Source: Ehretia macrophylla
Taxonomy: Eukaryota; Streptophyta; Magnoliopsida; Boraginales; Ehretiaceae
Length of the DNA: 64,000 nucleotides
Direction of reading: 5' to 3'
Assembly (NCBI GenBank): GCA_037974665.1
Contig: CM075771.1
Location: 38,672,425-38,736,424 of the forward strand
Shown in pieces: positions 10,498-23,415 of the stretch. The position numbers and the translations under genes were made by a program. Positions within the stretch are counted from its first letter, which is position 1; each line of letters starts with the position of its first letter. The notes below the pieces were generated by a model. It saw only the letters and a list, made by a program, of their open reading frames with translations, did not search any database and had not been told where the DNA came from.

Positions 10498-13307
10498 AAA
10501 AGAATTTCGTCCCGAAATTCATTTTTACTTGTTAAGGTCATTTAAACGGATTCCGACCCTTGTTATTCTTCCTACTCCGGTTCATCCCGTGTTTGGTGAT
10601 CTCTTACCATAACCAATTCACTTCCTATGTTTCTCCAATTGGTCTTAAGGTCGAGTTCATTAACTAAGGTTAGAATCTCCAAACATAGTCATCAAAGTTG
10701 CATCGGTATTTTAGCTATATAACTATAATTCCAAAATCATGACTCATGTTGTGTCAATCTCGCATTCATACCTCAAAAGGAATATCACAATAATTCCATG
10801 ATCCTAAGGTGACATACCCTAATTTCAAGATGATAGGTCTATATCCGATTTACATATCCTATCTAGTAGCTTCAAAACTGTTATCACATAGGTCATACAC
10901 AAGTTACGGATCATTTCCACGATACAACCCTATTTTCAGGTTGAACTCACCAAACAAACTAATCCATCTCAAGTCGTCATCTATCGGTAGTATCATAATT
11001 CTTATCTTGAAGGTACATTGGATTAGTAAATCTTCTAATGACTAGTCTTCTAGTTATAAGCTCCTATTCACTAACATCCTTTCCCAGCTTCATTAACCTT
11101 CACGCTCGTAATCAAGGAGAAAGACCGTTGAGATTCATTAAACTCGAATTCTAAGGTTTATCAAGTATCACCAACAAATTGCCATCGAAATTGCATGGGT
11201 AAACTAATCATGTTACACTAGTTCAACTCTTACAAGTAAATTTTATCAGCTTATGATCCACAATCTATTTCCTTATTCAAATCCCTATCTTCAAGTCACG
11301 AGCCTTCAAAATTTTCTTTTAATCTTATCCAAAACTCCTAAGACGAATAGCTTCAACCTCAAATAAATTCTACTCACCTTAATCCAAGGTTACGTCATAC
11401 TTAAGAAGACAATGGTCCTACTCACTTAGCGACCTAGTCATCCCTTCGAACACTTAATGCCCGCCAATATATATTCGACATTAATGTTACTAAGCTAGGT
11501 TCATAGCCATGTAAGCGAGATCAATTCTCTACTAGGTTACCGGTTGTACAACAACAATCCTAGGACTATAAATGGGTACCGAAATGATCTAGCTCATAAG
11601 ACACTTACCATACTGATCCAAGTAGCTCATTACACAAAATAACTTCAAGGTCGTGTCAACATAAGGATTATAACCACAATATAATCTAATAGAACTTCAA
11701 AAGTAGTCAACAACTCATATAACTATCACTACAAGATCCGTCATCCATTTAACGACCACGATTCGAAGTCTACCAACAGCTAGTTTCTAGATATGAAACG
11801 GTGCACATAATACAGTTATCTAACAATAGTCTCTTGGGTCATCATGACTCTGATTCATCTCATCTTACTTTCTTCGTTTACATGTTCAACTAGCTAAGAG
11901 CATCAAGACTCATCGACCTTAGGTCCTAGGGTTCACCATGAATCATCATGCGTACTCACAATTAGCTATTTAGGATTACTAATTAAATCCTAACGACTCC
12001 ACTTCGCAACCAAATGCTTAATATCGTTTCGATGGTTTATATAATAGGTCCATCAGTGTTACTTAGGGATATATGCTTCCTAATATTCTCTAGGGTATCC
12101 AAATAACGAGAGCATAGAATGACTTACTTGCGTATTTACAGCTAAGTTCGAGGGACACCAACTAATACCGTGTTTCTTAATATCATAAATATCCAACTTA
12201 GGACCTTTAGTAACATTAGTCATTTAATGCATAATTCAATTCCTTAAACTTCTATCCGACCTAACATTTTAGGTGTAGTTTCCGAACACGAGTTCTCGTT
12301 ATGCGAATTCCTCGATTCCAATATCCCCATATCTTGTTATACTAAAGATTCATCAATCTTGTTAAACTTAATCTCTAGAGTTGCCTACATGTCTCGAGGT
12401 TATCCATTGTTAAGTTACCTAAACACATTATTCATGCCTTAATAATCTAACCCCTATCGCCCATTTCCACGAGTTCATCCCTTAATTTCTATGTCACAAT
12501 CTTACCATTGAGTGAACTTGAAACTCGTTAATATACACCTTATTAGGTTCAACGATGCTTAATTCCAATCAAGTAAGGATTCAATCGTACGAGTATATTG
12601 CCAACTTCTTAGATAGCCTATCGAGCCAATTTTAAGATGTGAGAAATGGATTCAAAGAAACCTCCAAGTCAACTTCCACTATCAGCACATGAGAATATAT
12701 ACTATTCTACATATTTAATAGTATGGTTTTATATCTTAAGCGAAGTTGTATGTCATTAAACTTTATACTTGAACCATAATTAGAAGAACGGTTTAACGGA
12801 ATCAATAACTTCATAGCTATAAAATTGACAACATAATCACAGGTATAGGTATTCCAAAAATAAGGAGATAACTTTACCTCAACAATTATACCCGTGCTAC
12901 GCATTTTATACATATGCATATCCAATAATACATACTATCCATCGAGTACCTGTGAAGATGCCAAAAATCTCTAACCGAGCCTTTTCGTTCGTCCTGCACA
13001 AATTCACTTCCCTAAAAGTCCTAATCCTAACTATCTATGTGTATAAACAGTCATTCACGGTTATATAACATGCACATGTATGAAGGAAGGAGTATAAAAG
13101 TATGCATGCATTATTGAGGGCACTAACGTGTCGCTGTGCATGACACAAAATACATATAGTCCACAAAGGCACATAGTATTCAATTCTCAAAGCAATTAAA
13201 GCACATTAGCACACATTAACACATATAAACAAGACATCATAATTACCTTAGGGCTTCTACCCATGCTCCGAGAGTTGAACCCGACTAACGCCTAGTTACG
13301 AAACTAA

Positions 13308-13319
13308 GCTCTGATACCA
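13308..13319 (-). other. Primer-binding site of element 1 (initiator Met-tRNA)
   Basis: TGGTATCAGAGC on the - strand, complementary to the 3' end of plant initiator methionine tRNA and common in Gypsy and Copia elements. It lies 13 bp inside the LTR edge at 13333. Confidence 0.9.
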
Positions 13320-13332
13320 TTCTAATATAAGG

Positions 13333-16300
13333 TGTCACGCCCCAACCCGGCCTATAAAGGTTAGACTGGGGTATGATCTAAACATTCAAGTCACTTCTCG
13401 TACTTAACCGTTCATGAAGATTTAACACTTAACGTCTTGGCCTAAACTCCAAAATTTTTCGGTAAATCGGCAGCATAACGGCTGTAATTGGGCTCTTTGG
13501 TTTGACCTAATTCTCTAAACGCCTCAATTATTCCAATCATTAATCCAATTCCATTAAGGACTCCTATTTGACACCAACCGATTGGCTAACTAGTTGACCT
13601 TGAAAGTCTCGTTTGGTTAATAAGCCTAACATGATAACTATGTCCTGTTTATTTTTCAATTTCCTATCATGCAAGTACCTATTATCCTTTAGTTTGCAAA
13701 TGAACACCTAAGTGAAATTAGATAGAATTAACTTAGTTGATTGTTCATCTAGTGGTTTGAATGCCTACGATAACTACTAATTAAGAAAACGAAAGCAAAC
13801 AACCAAATAAAAGTTCGTCCGGTTATAGATAGTACAATCTCAGAATTAGACCCAAATTACAACGGGGTCATTTACATCAATAAACAACGAGCAACATAAA
13901 AGAAATAGTCTTCAAGTAGCATAGTTCACAAATAGCCATAATCACGCAAGGCACACAAGACAGGCAATCACTCCAGGGGTTCATCGTTAGGCACACCATC
14001 CTCGGGTACCTGTACCTGTTCTTCTTCACCTGTGATGAAAAAGAGGGTGAGTCCTTATGAACTCAGCGAGGGGGAACGAGAAATACGTTTTGAAACTCGT
14101 TTTCCGGTTCAATTTATGAAAACTCTTTTTGAGAACATGTCACGTATTACAAATAATAAGGTACGCAATTATAAGAAACAAATCGAGTAACGGATACAAT
14201 GTAAGGGAACAGAAATGCCAGTCTTTCCTCCCCGAGGTTCTCTAGGAACGAAGCGAGAGTACTTACATATAAGCACAGGAACAAGAATACCAGTCTTTCC
14301 TCCCCGAGGTTCTCTAGGAACCAAGCGAGAGTACTTATACACATTGTAAAAAGGATACGGTGAGCATTTGCTCTCAATGTCAATTTCGATTCATTTGGTG
14401 CGGCCGACTTCAATAATCCACTTATCGCTCCCAATTGGGTGTACTCCGGATGTACCCCGAAACCTACGACCCAACTCTCCGAGGGTGAAATGCCAAGCGA
14501 GAGAGGGAATTGGACCATGGTAGTCACGGTAACACCGGCAAGCCCGATGCCGCCCGGCGTGCGTGAAACACTACCATGCCACACTGAAAGGTTACAACCT
14601 CGTATACAATGCCCATTTTTGTCATTTAACATTTCACATTAGGAGGTCAACAAAGTAGGTTGCCTCCGAGCAAGTATATGATCACATTTTGACATATTGG
14701 CATATAAGGCATTGTAAGAACATATAATCATTTCATATATCCATTTGAAAGCAATTAAACTTTAACGGGCAGCCAAGTAATCACGTTCAAATAAACCATT
14801 GAATATCTTTTAACAATTCACATTAGGAGAACAACAAAGTAGGTTGCCTCCGAGCAATTTCAAGATCACATATTGCCAAGTAAACGAACGAGGCATGCTT
14901 GACATGAAATTTCACTTTGTAGAACACATAGAGTCATATGAACATTAAACGGGCAGCCATGTAACACATGCAAGTCAAGCCATATAACTCATTTCGAAGT
15001 CCACGTAATCAAGTGATACGATTATTCACATGCAACAACATCTACGTGGTGGTTTCGGATGCAAGAAAAGCCTATTTGTCAACATGCAATGATCAAAATT
15101 ACATTTAAGCTTATAAGACATTTACGGGCAGCCCACTAAGCATATAATTTCCACACAATATCTAAATGATCAACACTTAGCAAGACTACCTAGTCATTAG
15201 GGTTTCCGTTTCATGCTTAACCATGTGATTAAACCCTAAGTCAACTCAAGTTCATTCACAAGTCATGCATCATTCAATTCAAACATCCTCAAGTACTCAA
15301 AACAGTCCACACAACATCCCAACACCACAATTCCAAGCAATTAGCACCACAAGAGGGGTTACAACAATTTTCCAAGCATATAACTAAGTGAAACCTTTAC
15401 TGCAATAGGCTGTTTTCCCACAATCAATAGGATAATCAAAAAATCTCGAAATTCAGTGAATAATATGTCAAATTAAATCTTAAGAAGTTAACTAAACTCA
15501 GAAACAAACCTTGCATCAATTGGAGTTCAGAATCATTAGTTATGGCCGAAACAGTGAGGTAGCACAAAACTGTCCAGATTTGCACACGTTTCAGAAATTG
15601 ACGTTTTTGAGGTCCTTGGATTCATTTTTAGCTTTGGTCCATTTCTGACAAAATTGTCCATAACTGAAAAATATAGTATCACACCAATTTTCATGCATTT
15701 TGGACAACATTTACTAAGTCAAACATGGTTCGCTCCACAAGGTCAGTGCATCTGCCAAAACCTGATTCATTTTCCCAGATTTCCAGATTTTGTCATATTT
15801 TAATTATTTGCCATTTTGAGGACCTTAGAGTCAAAATTAGCTTCGTCCTATTTCTGGGAAAAATGTTCAAAACTGTCCAAACTAGTCACCCACCAATTTT
15901 CATGCATTTTCAACATCATTTGCTTAGCTAAACTTACCTCGAACAGACTGGTCAGAGAGCTGTCATCCACTTCGACTTCACCTAGCATCATTTTCAAGCC
16001 AAGATCTTGCCATGAATGGTTGTTTAAGCTTATGAACGACCATATAGCTCAAGTACAGAAGCAAATACACACATTTATGAGCATGCATGTGAAATTTCAA
16101 AGAGTTTTCAAAAGCTTTTAACCCTCACCTTTGCAATCAACCAAAAGATGCACAAAAACCTTGTTGAGGCTCAAATTTCTTCCTCTTCTTGCTTAGCCGA
16201 GTTTCCAACTTGGTTTTCTCTATTTTTCCTAGCCTAGTAAGCAATCTCTTAGTACATGCATGTAGTTAGGACTTGAAGAAAAGAAATGGAAGCTTAGTAA

Positions 16301-17461
16301 CTCACCTAGGCCGAAAATGAAGCTTCAATGCACATGCATGAGTGATTTTTGCATCATAGCTTGTTCGGTTGAGGTCCTTTGCTTGTGGCTTGCTTGGTTT
16401 AGCTATGGTGTGAAGAAGAGAAGCTATGGAGATGAAGAACTCAGCCAAAACCGAAATGGAGAGAGAAAATGAGAGGGAGAAAGAGAAATGTGAGGAAAGT
16501 GAGAGAAATGAGAGAAAAATGAGGCTTTTTGCAATTTTTGAGCATGTGGTCAGCCTTGGGCTTCCAAATCTGAAATTTTGTGTATTCAAGGGGGAATTTG
16601 AAATGTTAGCATGGGCCAAGAGTGGTTTGGTTGAAAATGAGAGGAAATTGAGGTGGTTTTGGGCAATTTTTTATGCATTGATAAGTGTTTTTGTGTCATG
16701 ACTTGTCTAGAATTATTTTGAATTAAACATGCATGCAAAAATCTGATTTTGTGTCATCTTTTGAATTGTTTTAACATGTGTGTAAGAGAATGTTGGGTAT
16801 TTAGGGATTTTAGGTAGAATAGAATATAGGGTATGTTTAGAGGTTGGTGAGATTTTGTCTTGTAGTGAGTTTAAAATATAATATTTAGGTGTTAGTGGAT
16901 TTTGTAGAGATTTGAATTAGGATTATAATAATAGTTAGTGGATTGTGTAGGATTATTTTATTGTCTTGTGCTTTGTGTAGGATTCTTTCTTGATCAACGT
17001 GGTGGCACGGATTCCTAGGTCTAGGGCACGAATTACGAGGTAGACACGATCTACAAGGTAAGACACGAACTTCAAGACTAATGCACGTACTTCAAGACTA
17101 ATGCACAGATTTCAATGCAAATGCACGTAATCCCTAGATAAATGTACGTAAACCAATACAAGGCACGTAATTCAAGACACGACTCTTAAACCTAGGTTAA
17201 AGCACGCAATTCAAGGTTAATGCACACGAAACTAAGAGACACACGCAAATCAAGGTCTCGCATGTAAATTAAGGTCATGCATGTTTATCTAGGTATCGCA
17301 CGTATATCGAGGATTAGGGCACACAATTTTAGGTTAAGGCACGTATAACGAGGCATGCACGAAAACCAAGACATGGCACGTAATCTAGGGTCGGTCGTAC
17401 AGTTCTAGTTCTAAGGCACGCAAATTGAGGTAAGGCACGTTATTCGGGATCGGGCCTCACA
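13333..17461 (-). repeat. LTR2 of element 1 (4,129 bp)
   Basis: Matches LTR1 base for base at an offset of 6,978 with scattered substitutions (about 1% by eye in the first kilobase) and very few indels. It carries the same internal repeats: 72-bp pair 14206-14349, 184-bp pair 14633-15000, GA tract 16456-16523, CACG block about 17002-17447. The right end CTCACA runs straight into 5S gene sequence. The A at 17461 can belong to either. Confidence 0.92.
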
Positions 17462-17509
17462 GTAGTACTAGGATGGGTGACCCCCTAGGAAGTCGCCGTG
17501 TTCCACCCC
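17461..17509 (+). pseudogene. 5S rRNA: 5S rRNA 3' fragment (nt 71-119) at the edge of element 1
   Basis: Only the last 49 nt remain, directly joined to the LTR end. Box A is lost. Differences: G97A, C105G, T106C and G113C. The matching 5' part is not on the other side of element 1; about 140 bp of the unit, from the IGS TTTTGAA motif to gene nt 70, is missing at the insertion. Confidence 0.93.
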
Positions 17510-18067
17510 ATTTTAAATTTTTTTTGCCCTGGTTTGGGTTGCCACGATACTTTATCCATCAAAGCTTTATTACCAAATCCCACGGAACATTGGGCAAGAC
17601 AACTTCGCTTCACCTAGAGGCCGGGCTCGCAAACCGAGGGCGTAGGGTTTGTGACCAGGTCTCCGTCGCTCCGGTGCCCATAACTTTTGATCCGTAAGGA
17701 GTTACGCTGCGCACAACATACCGTTGCAAAGCTCTCTGAGAGCTCTAGGACGGGGGCAGCCAGCTTGCTCGATGTGCCCATTTTTGTGGCCTTAAATTGA
17801 ATGTTTTAATCAGTTTCAGGCCACTTTTGTTCGTTTGCTCTATTTTTCCGTCCTGGATCGTACGTCGTGAGCTGTTAAAAGGACGACGACCTGACTCACC
17901 GGACATCAGAGGGCCCTACAACGTGTCAATATCATGTCTTGCACGGGTGCTGCATTGTTGAAGAGGATGGGTTGTTGTTAAGCCCATTGGGCCTTTTGAA
18001 TGGGCCATCTCTCTAGGTTGGGACTGTGAACCGTTAACACATATAGGAATTGTGCCCTCAACATGAC

Positions 18068-18186
18068 GGGTGTGATCATACCAGCACTAATGCACCGGAT
18101 CCCATCAGAACTCCGAAGTTAAGCGTGCTTCGGCAAGAGTAGTACTAGGATGGGTGACCCCCTGGGAAGTCCTCATGTTGCACCCC
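18068..18186 (+). rRNA. 5S rRNA: 5S rRNA gene copy 11
   Basis: Full length, with C6T, G64C, G68A and G108A. Three of the four are CpG transitions. G68A hits the intermediate element. Confidence 0.93.
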
Positions 18187-18744
18187 CTTTTCAATTTTTT
18201 TTGCCCTGGTTATGGTTGCCAAGATACTTTATCCACCAAATTTCTATTATCGAATCCCACAGAACATTGAGCAAGACAACTTCGCTTCATGTAGATGTCG
18301 GGCCCGCAAACCGAGGGCGTAGGGTTTGTGGCCAGGTCTCCATTGCTTCGGTGTCCATAACTTTTGATCCGTTAGGAGTTACGCAGCGCACAGCTTACCG
18401 TTGCAAATCTCTCTGAGAGCTCTACGACGGTGGCAGCGAGCTTGCATGCTATGCCTATTTTTGGAGCCCAAAATCAAACGTTTTTATCAGTTTCAGGCCA
18501 CTTTTCTTCTTTTGCCCTGTTTTTCCATCCCGGATTGTATGTCGTGAGCTGTTAAAAGGACGACAACCTGACTCGCGGTACATTAGAGGGCCCTACAATG
18601 TGTCGATATCACGTCTTGCGAGGATACTGCGTTGTTGAAGCGGAAGGGTTGTCGTTGAGCCCATTGGGCCTTTTGAATGAGCCATCTCTCTAGGCTGGCA
18701 CTGTGAACCATTAACACATATAGGAATTGTGCCCTCAACGTGAC

Positions 18745-18863
18745 GGGTTCGATCATACCAGCACTATTGCACCGAATCCCATCAGAACTCCGAAGTTAAG
18801 CGTGCTTGGGCAAAAGTAGTACTAGGATGGGTGACCCCCTGCGAAGTCCTCATGTTGTACCCC
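18745..18863 (+). rRNA. 5S rRNA: 5S rRNA gene copy 12
   Basis: Full length but diverged: G5T, A23T, G31A, G68A, G70A, G98C, G108A and C114T. G68A and G70A alter the intermediate element and C114T a helix I base, so it is probably not functional. Confidence 0.9.
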
Positions 18864-19421
18864 CTTTTCAATTTTTTTTGCCCTAGTTAAGGTTGCCAAG
18901 ATACTTTATCCACCAAATCTCCATTACCAAATCCCACAGAACATTGGGCAAGACAACTTCGCTTCATGGAGAGGCCGGACCCGCAAACTGAGGGCGTAGG
19001 GTTTGTGACCAGGTCTCCGTTGCTCCGGTGCCCATAACTTTTGATCCGCAAGGAGTTAAGCGGTGCACAGCATACCATTGGAAAGCTCTCTGAGAGCTCT
19101 ACGACGGGGGTAGCAAGCATGCTTGCTGAGCTCATTTTTGGAGCCCAAAATCGAACGTTTTCATCAGTTTCAAGCCACTTTTCTTCTTTTGCCCTGTTTT
19201 TCCGTCCTTGATCGTACGTCGTGAGCTATTAAAAGGACGACAACCTTACTCGCGGTACTTCAGAGGGCTTTACAACGTGTTGATATCACGTCTTGCGAGG
19301 ATGCTGCGTTGTTGAAGCAGATGGGATGTCGTTAAGCCCATTTGGCCTTTTGAATGGGCCATCTCTCTAGGCTGGCACTATGAACCGTTAACACATATAG
19401 GAATTGTGCCCTCAACATGAC

Positions 19422-19540
19422 GGGTGCAATCATACTAGCACTAATGAACCGGATCCCATTAACACTCCGAAGTTAAGCGTGCTTGGTCGAGAGTAGTACT
19501 AGGATGGGTGACCCCCTGGGAAGTCCTCCTGTTGTACCCC
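19422..19540 (+). rRNA. 5S rRNA: 5S rRNA gene copy 13
   Basis: Nine differences: G7A, C15T, C26A, C39T, G41A, A42C, G66T, G108C and C114T. Its IGS starts the three-unit block that is duplicated 1,997 bp downstream; that IGS is marked by GACTAGGTCTTCGTCGCTAC at about 19684 and 21683. Confidence 0.9.
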
Positions 19541-20097
19541 CTTGTCAATTTTTTTTATCTCTGGTTAGGGTTGACAAGATACTTTATCCACCAAAACTCT
19601 ATTACCGAATCCCACGGAACATTGGGCAAGACAACTTCGCTTCACCTAGAGGCCGGGCCCGCAAACCGAGGGCGTAGGGTTTGTGACTAGGTCTTCGTCG
19701 CTACGGTGCCCATAACTTTTGATCCGTAAGGAGTTACAAGGTGCACGACATACCGTTGCAAAGCTCTCTGAGAGCTCTACGACGAGGGCAGGCAGCTTGC
19801 TCACTTTGCCCTTTTTGGAGCCCAAAATCGAACGTTTTCATCAGTTTCAGGCCACTTTTTTACTTTTGCTATGTTTTTCCTTCCTGGATCGTACGTCGTT
19901 AGCTGTTAAAAGTAGGACAACCTGACTAGTGGGACATCAGAGGGCCCTACAACGTGTCGATGTCACGTCTTGTGAGGATGCTACATTGTTGAAGCGGATG
20001 GGTTGTCGTTAAGCCCATTGGGCCTTTTGAATGGGCCATCTCTCTGGCTGGCACTATGAACCGCTAACACATATAGGAATTGTGCCCTCAACATGAT

Positions 20098-20191
20098 GGG
20101 TGCGATCATACCAGCAATAATGCACCGGATCCCATCAGAACTCCGAAGTTAAGCGTGCTTGGGCGAGAGTAGTACTAAGATGGGTGACCTC
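20098..20191 (+). pseudogene. 5S rRNA: 5S rRNA pseudogene, D type (25-nt 3' deletion)
   Basis: Starts normally (C20A, G81A), then jumps from nt 89-92 to the gene end, losing 25 nt (about 90-114), including most of box C and the 3' half of the outer helices. Its IGS also lacks AACTTC (near 20281), the linked mark of all D units. Confidence 0.92.
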
Positions 20192-20742
20192 CTTTTCAAT
20201 TTTTCTTGCCCTCGTTAAGGTTGCCAAGATACTTTATCAACCAAATCTCTATTACCGAATCCCACGGAAGATTGGGCAAGACGCTTCACGTAGAGGCCGG
20301 GCCCGCAAACCGAGGGCATAGGGTTTGTGACCATTTCTTTATCGCTCCGGTGCCCATAACTTTTGATCCGTAAGGAGTTACGCGGCGCACAACATACCGT
20401 TGCAAAGCACTTTGAGAGCACTACGACGGGAGCAGCCAGCTTGCTCGATTTACCCTTTTTGGAGTCCAAAATCGAACGTTTTCATTAGTTTCAGGCCACT
20501 TTTCTTCTTTTGCTCTGTTTTTCTGTCTCGGATCGTACGTCGTGAGCTGTTAAAAGGACGACAACCTGACTCGCAGGACATCAAAAGGCCTTACAACGTG
20601 TCGATATCACGTCTTGCGAGGATGCTGTGTTGTTGAAGTAGATGGGTTGTCGTTAAGCCCATTGGGCCTTTTGAATGGGCCATCTCCCTAGGCTGGCATT
20701 GTGAACTGTTAGCACATATAGGAATTGTGCCATCAACATGAC

Positions 20743-20861
20743 GGGGGCGATCATACCAGCACTAATGCACCGGATCCCATCAGAACTCCGAAGTTAAGCG
20801 TTCTTGCACGAGAATAGTACTAGGATGGGTGAGCCCCTGGGAAGTCCTCGTGCTGCACCCC
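20743..20861 (+). rRNA. 5S rRNA: 5S rRNA gene copy 15
   Basis: Differences T4G, G60T, G65C, G66A, G72A, C91G and T111C. It shares five of them with copy 18, its counterpart in the duplicated three-unit block. Box A, the intermediate element and box C are all altered. Confidence 0.92.
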
Positions 20862-21419
20862 CTTTTCAATTTTTTTTTGCCCAAGTCAAGGTTGCCAAGA
20901 TACTTTATCCACCAAATCTCTATTACCGAATCCCATGGAACATTGGGCAAGACAACTTCGCTTCACGTAGAGGCTGGGCTCGCAAACCGAGGGTATAGGG
21001 TTTGTGACCAGGTCTCTGTCGCTTCGGTGCCCATAAATTTTGATCCTTAAGGTGTTACACGGCGCACAACATACCGTTGCAAAGCTCTCTGAGAGCTCTA
21101 CGATGGGGGCAGCCAGCTTGCTCACTGTGCCCTTTTTGGAGTCCAAAATCGAACGTTTTCATCAGTTTCAGGCCACTTTTCTTCTTTTGCTCTATTTTTT
21201 TGTCTCGGATCGTACGTCGTGAGCTGTTAAAAGGACGACAACCTGACTCGCGGGGCATCAGAAGGCCCTACAATGTAGCGATATCATGTCCTGCGAGGAT
21301 GCTGCATTGTTGAATCGGATGGGTTGTCATTAAGACCATTGGGCCTTTTGAATGTGCCATCTCTCTAGGCTGGCACAGTGAACCGTTAGCACATAGAGGA
21401 ATTGTGCCCTCAACATGAA

Positions 21420-21538
21420 GGGTGCGATCATACCAGCACTAATGAACCGAATCCCATCAGAAATCCGAAGTTAAGCGTTCTTGCGCGAGAATAGTACTAG
21501 GATGTGTGACCCCCTTGGAAGTCCTCGTGTTGCACCCC
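21420..21538 (+). rRNA. 5S rRNA: 5S rRNA gene copy 16
   Basis: Differences C26A, G31A, C44A, G60T, G65C, G72A, G86T and G97T. Counterpart of copy 19 (six shared). Last gene of the first three-unit block. Confidence 0.92.
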
Positions 21539-22094
21539 ATTTTCAAATTTTTTTGCCCAGGTTAAGGTTGCCAAGATACTTTATCCACCAAAACTCTATT
21601 ACCGAATCCCACGGAACATTGGGCAAGACAACTTCGCTTCACCTAGAGGCCGGGCCCGCAAACCGAGGGCGTAGGGTTTGTGACTAGGTCTTCGTCGCTA
21701 CGGTGCCCATAACTTTTGATCCGTAAGGAATTACAAGGCGCACGACATACCGTTGCAAAGCTCTCTGAGAGCTCTACGACGAGGGTAGCCAGCTTGCTCT
21801 CTTTGCCCTTTTTGGAGCCCAAAATCGAACGTTTTCATCAGTTTCAGGCCACTTTTCTACTTTTGCTCTGTTTTTCCTTCCTGGATCTCATGTCGTTAGC
21901 TGTTAAAAGTAGGACAACCTGACTCGTGGGACATCAGAGGGCCCTACAACGTCTCGATGTCACGTCTTGTGAGGATGCTGCATTGTTGAAGCGGATGGGT
22001 TGTCGTTAAGCCCATTGGGCCTTTTGAATGGGCCATCTCTCTGGCTGGCACTATGAACCGTTAACACATATAGGAATTGTGCCCTCAACATGAC

Positions 22095-22188
22095 GGGTGC
22101 GATCATACCAGCAATAATGCACCGGATCCCATCAGAACTCCGAAGTTAAGCGTGCTTGGGCGAGAGTAGTACTAGGATGGGTGACCTC
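22095..22188 (+). pseudogene. 5S rRNA: 5S rRNA pseudogene, D type
   Basis: Same 25-nt deletion and the same C20A as the D copy at 20098, 1,997 bp upstream. The IGS lacks AACTTC near 22277. It was clearly copied as part of the three-unit block. Confidence 0.92.
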
Positions 22189-22739
22189 ATTTTCAACTTT
22201 TCTTGCCCTTGTTAAGGTTGCCAAGATACTTTATCCACCAAATCTCTATTACTGAATCCCACGGAAGATTGGGCAAGACGCTTCACGTAGAGGCCGAGCC
22301 CGTAAACCGAGGGCATAGGGTTTGTGACCATTTCTTTGTCGCTTCGGTGCCCATAACTTTTGATCCATAAGGTGTTACGCAGTGCACAACATACCGTTGC
22401 AAAGCTCTTTGAGAGCTCTACGACGGGGGCAGCCAGCTTGCTCGATTTGCCCTTTTTGGAGTCCAAAATTGAACGTTTTCTTTAGTTTCAGGCCACTTTT
22501 CTTCTTTTGCTCTGTTTTTCTGTCTCGGATCGTACGTCGTGAGCTGTTAAAAGGACGACAACCTGACTCGCGGGACATCAGAAGGCTTTACAACGTGTCG
22601 ATATCACGTCTTGCGAGGATGTTGTGTTGTTGAAGCGGATGGGTTGTCGTTAAGCCCATTGGGCCTTTTGAATGGGCCATCTCCCTAGGCTGGCATTGTG
22701 AACTGTTAGCACATATAGGAATTGTGCCATCAACATGAC

Positions 22740-22858
22740 GGGTGCAATCATACCAGCACTAATGCACCGGATCCTATCAGAACTCCGAAGTTAAGCGTTC
22801 TTGCGCGAGAATAGTACTAGGATGGGTGAGCCCCTAGGAAGTCCTCGTGCTGCACCCC
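22740..22858 (+). rRNA. 5S rRNA: 5S rRNA gene copy 18
   Basis: Differences G7A, C36T, G60T, G65C, G72A, C91G, G97A and T111C. Partner of copy 15. Confidence 0.92.
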
Positions 22859-23415
22859 CTTTTCAATTTTTTTTGCCCAGGTCAAGGTTGCCAAGATACT
22901 TTATCCACCAAATCTCTATTACCGAATCCCACGGAACATTGGGCAAGACAACTTCGCTTCACGTAGAGGCTGGGCTCGCAAACCGAGGGTATAGGGTTTG
23001 TGACCAGGTCTCTGTTGCTCCGGTGCCCATAAATTTTGATCCTTAAGGTGTTACACGGCGCACAACATACCGTTGCAAAGCTCTTTGAGAGCTCTACGAC
23101 GGGGGCAGCCAGCTTGCTCACTGTGCCCATTTTGGAGCCCAAAATCAAACGTTTTCATCAGTTTTAGGCCACTTTTCTTCTTTTGCTCTGTTTTTTCGTC
23201 TCGGATCGTACGTCGTGAGCTGTTAAAAGGATGACAACCTGACTCGCGGGGCATCATAAGGCCCTACAATGTAGCGATATCATGTCTTGCGGGGATGCTG
23301 CGTTGTTGAATCGGATGGGTTGTCATTAAGCCCATTGGGCCTTTTGAATGGGCCATCTCTCTAGGCTGGCACTGTGAACCGTTAGCACATAGAGGAATTG
23401 TGCCCTCAACATGAA

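Larger units (their letters stand above)
10485..13332 (-). mobile_element. Non-coding internal domain of element 1 (2,848 bp)
   Basis: Lies between the polypurine tract (10485-10497) and the primer site (13308-13319). The region is AT-rich, with stop codons in every frame and no recognisable gag, protease, reverse transcriptase, RNase H or integrase motif. The one coding trace is beside the polypurine tract: on the - strand from 10519 to 10496 the codons read NFGTKFF then stop, a peptide I associate with the end of pol in plant Gypsy elements, preceded by a stop three codons further upstream. Collinear with 45470-48396 of element 2 with substitutions and small indels, so the non-coding interior is itself a conserved part of the family. 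Confidence 0.85.
6322..17461 (-). mobile_element. LTR retrotransposon 1, LARD-like non-autonomous Gypsy type, left side rearranged
   Basis: About 11.1 kb inserted in the 5S array and read on the - strand. In + order: a 33-bp fragment of the primer-binding-site end of an internal domain (6322-6354), LTR 6355-10484, internal domain 10485-13332, LTR 13333-17461. The LTRs run TGTCA...CTCACA on this strand, so the element sense starts TGTGAGGCCC and ends in GTGACA. The two LTRs differ at about 10 of the first 1,000 positions by eye. There is no target-site duplication: the right edge abuts nt 71 of a 5S gene, while the left edge lies in an IGS and carries extra internal sequence. No gag or pol frame is present. 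Long LTRs with a non-coding interior match the LARD class; assignment to Ty3/Gypsy rests on the primer site and polypurine tract. Confidence 0.9.

Noticed and set aside
10485-13332. Possible decayed gag-pol in the interior
   Set aside because: Apart from the NFGTKFF trace I could find no reverse transcriptase, RNase H, integrase or zinc-finger motif in any frame. A profile search with degenerate frames would be the decisive test.
14147-14632. 161-codon reading frame on the - strand inside LTR2, with a twin at 7169-7654 in LTR1
   Set aside because: It lies wholly within the LTR, has no recognisable domain, its length depends on the 72-bp duplication, and it is broken into short frames in LTR3 and LTR4.
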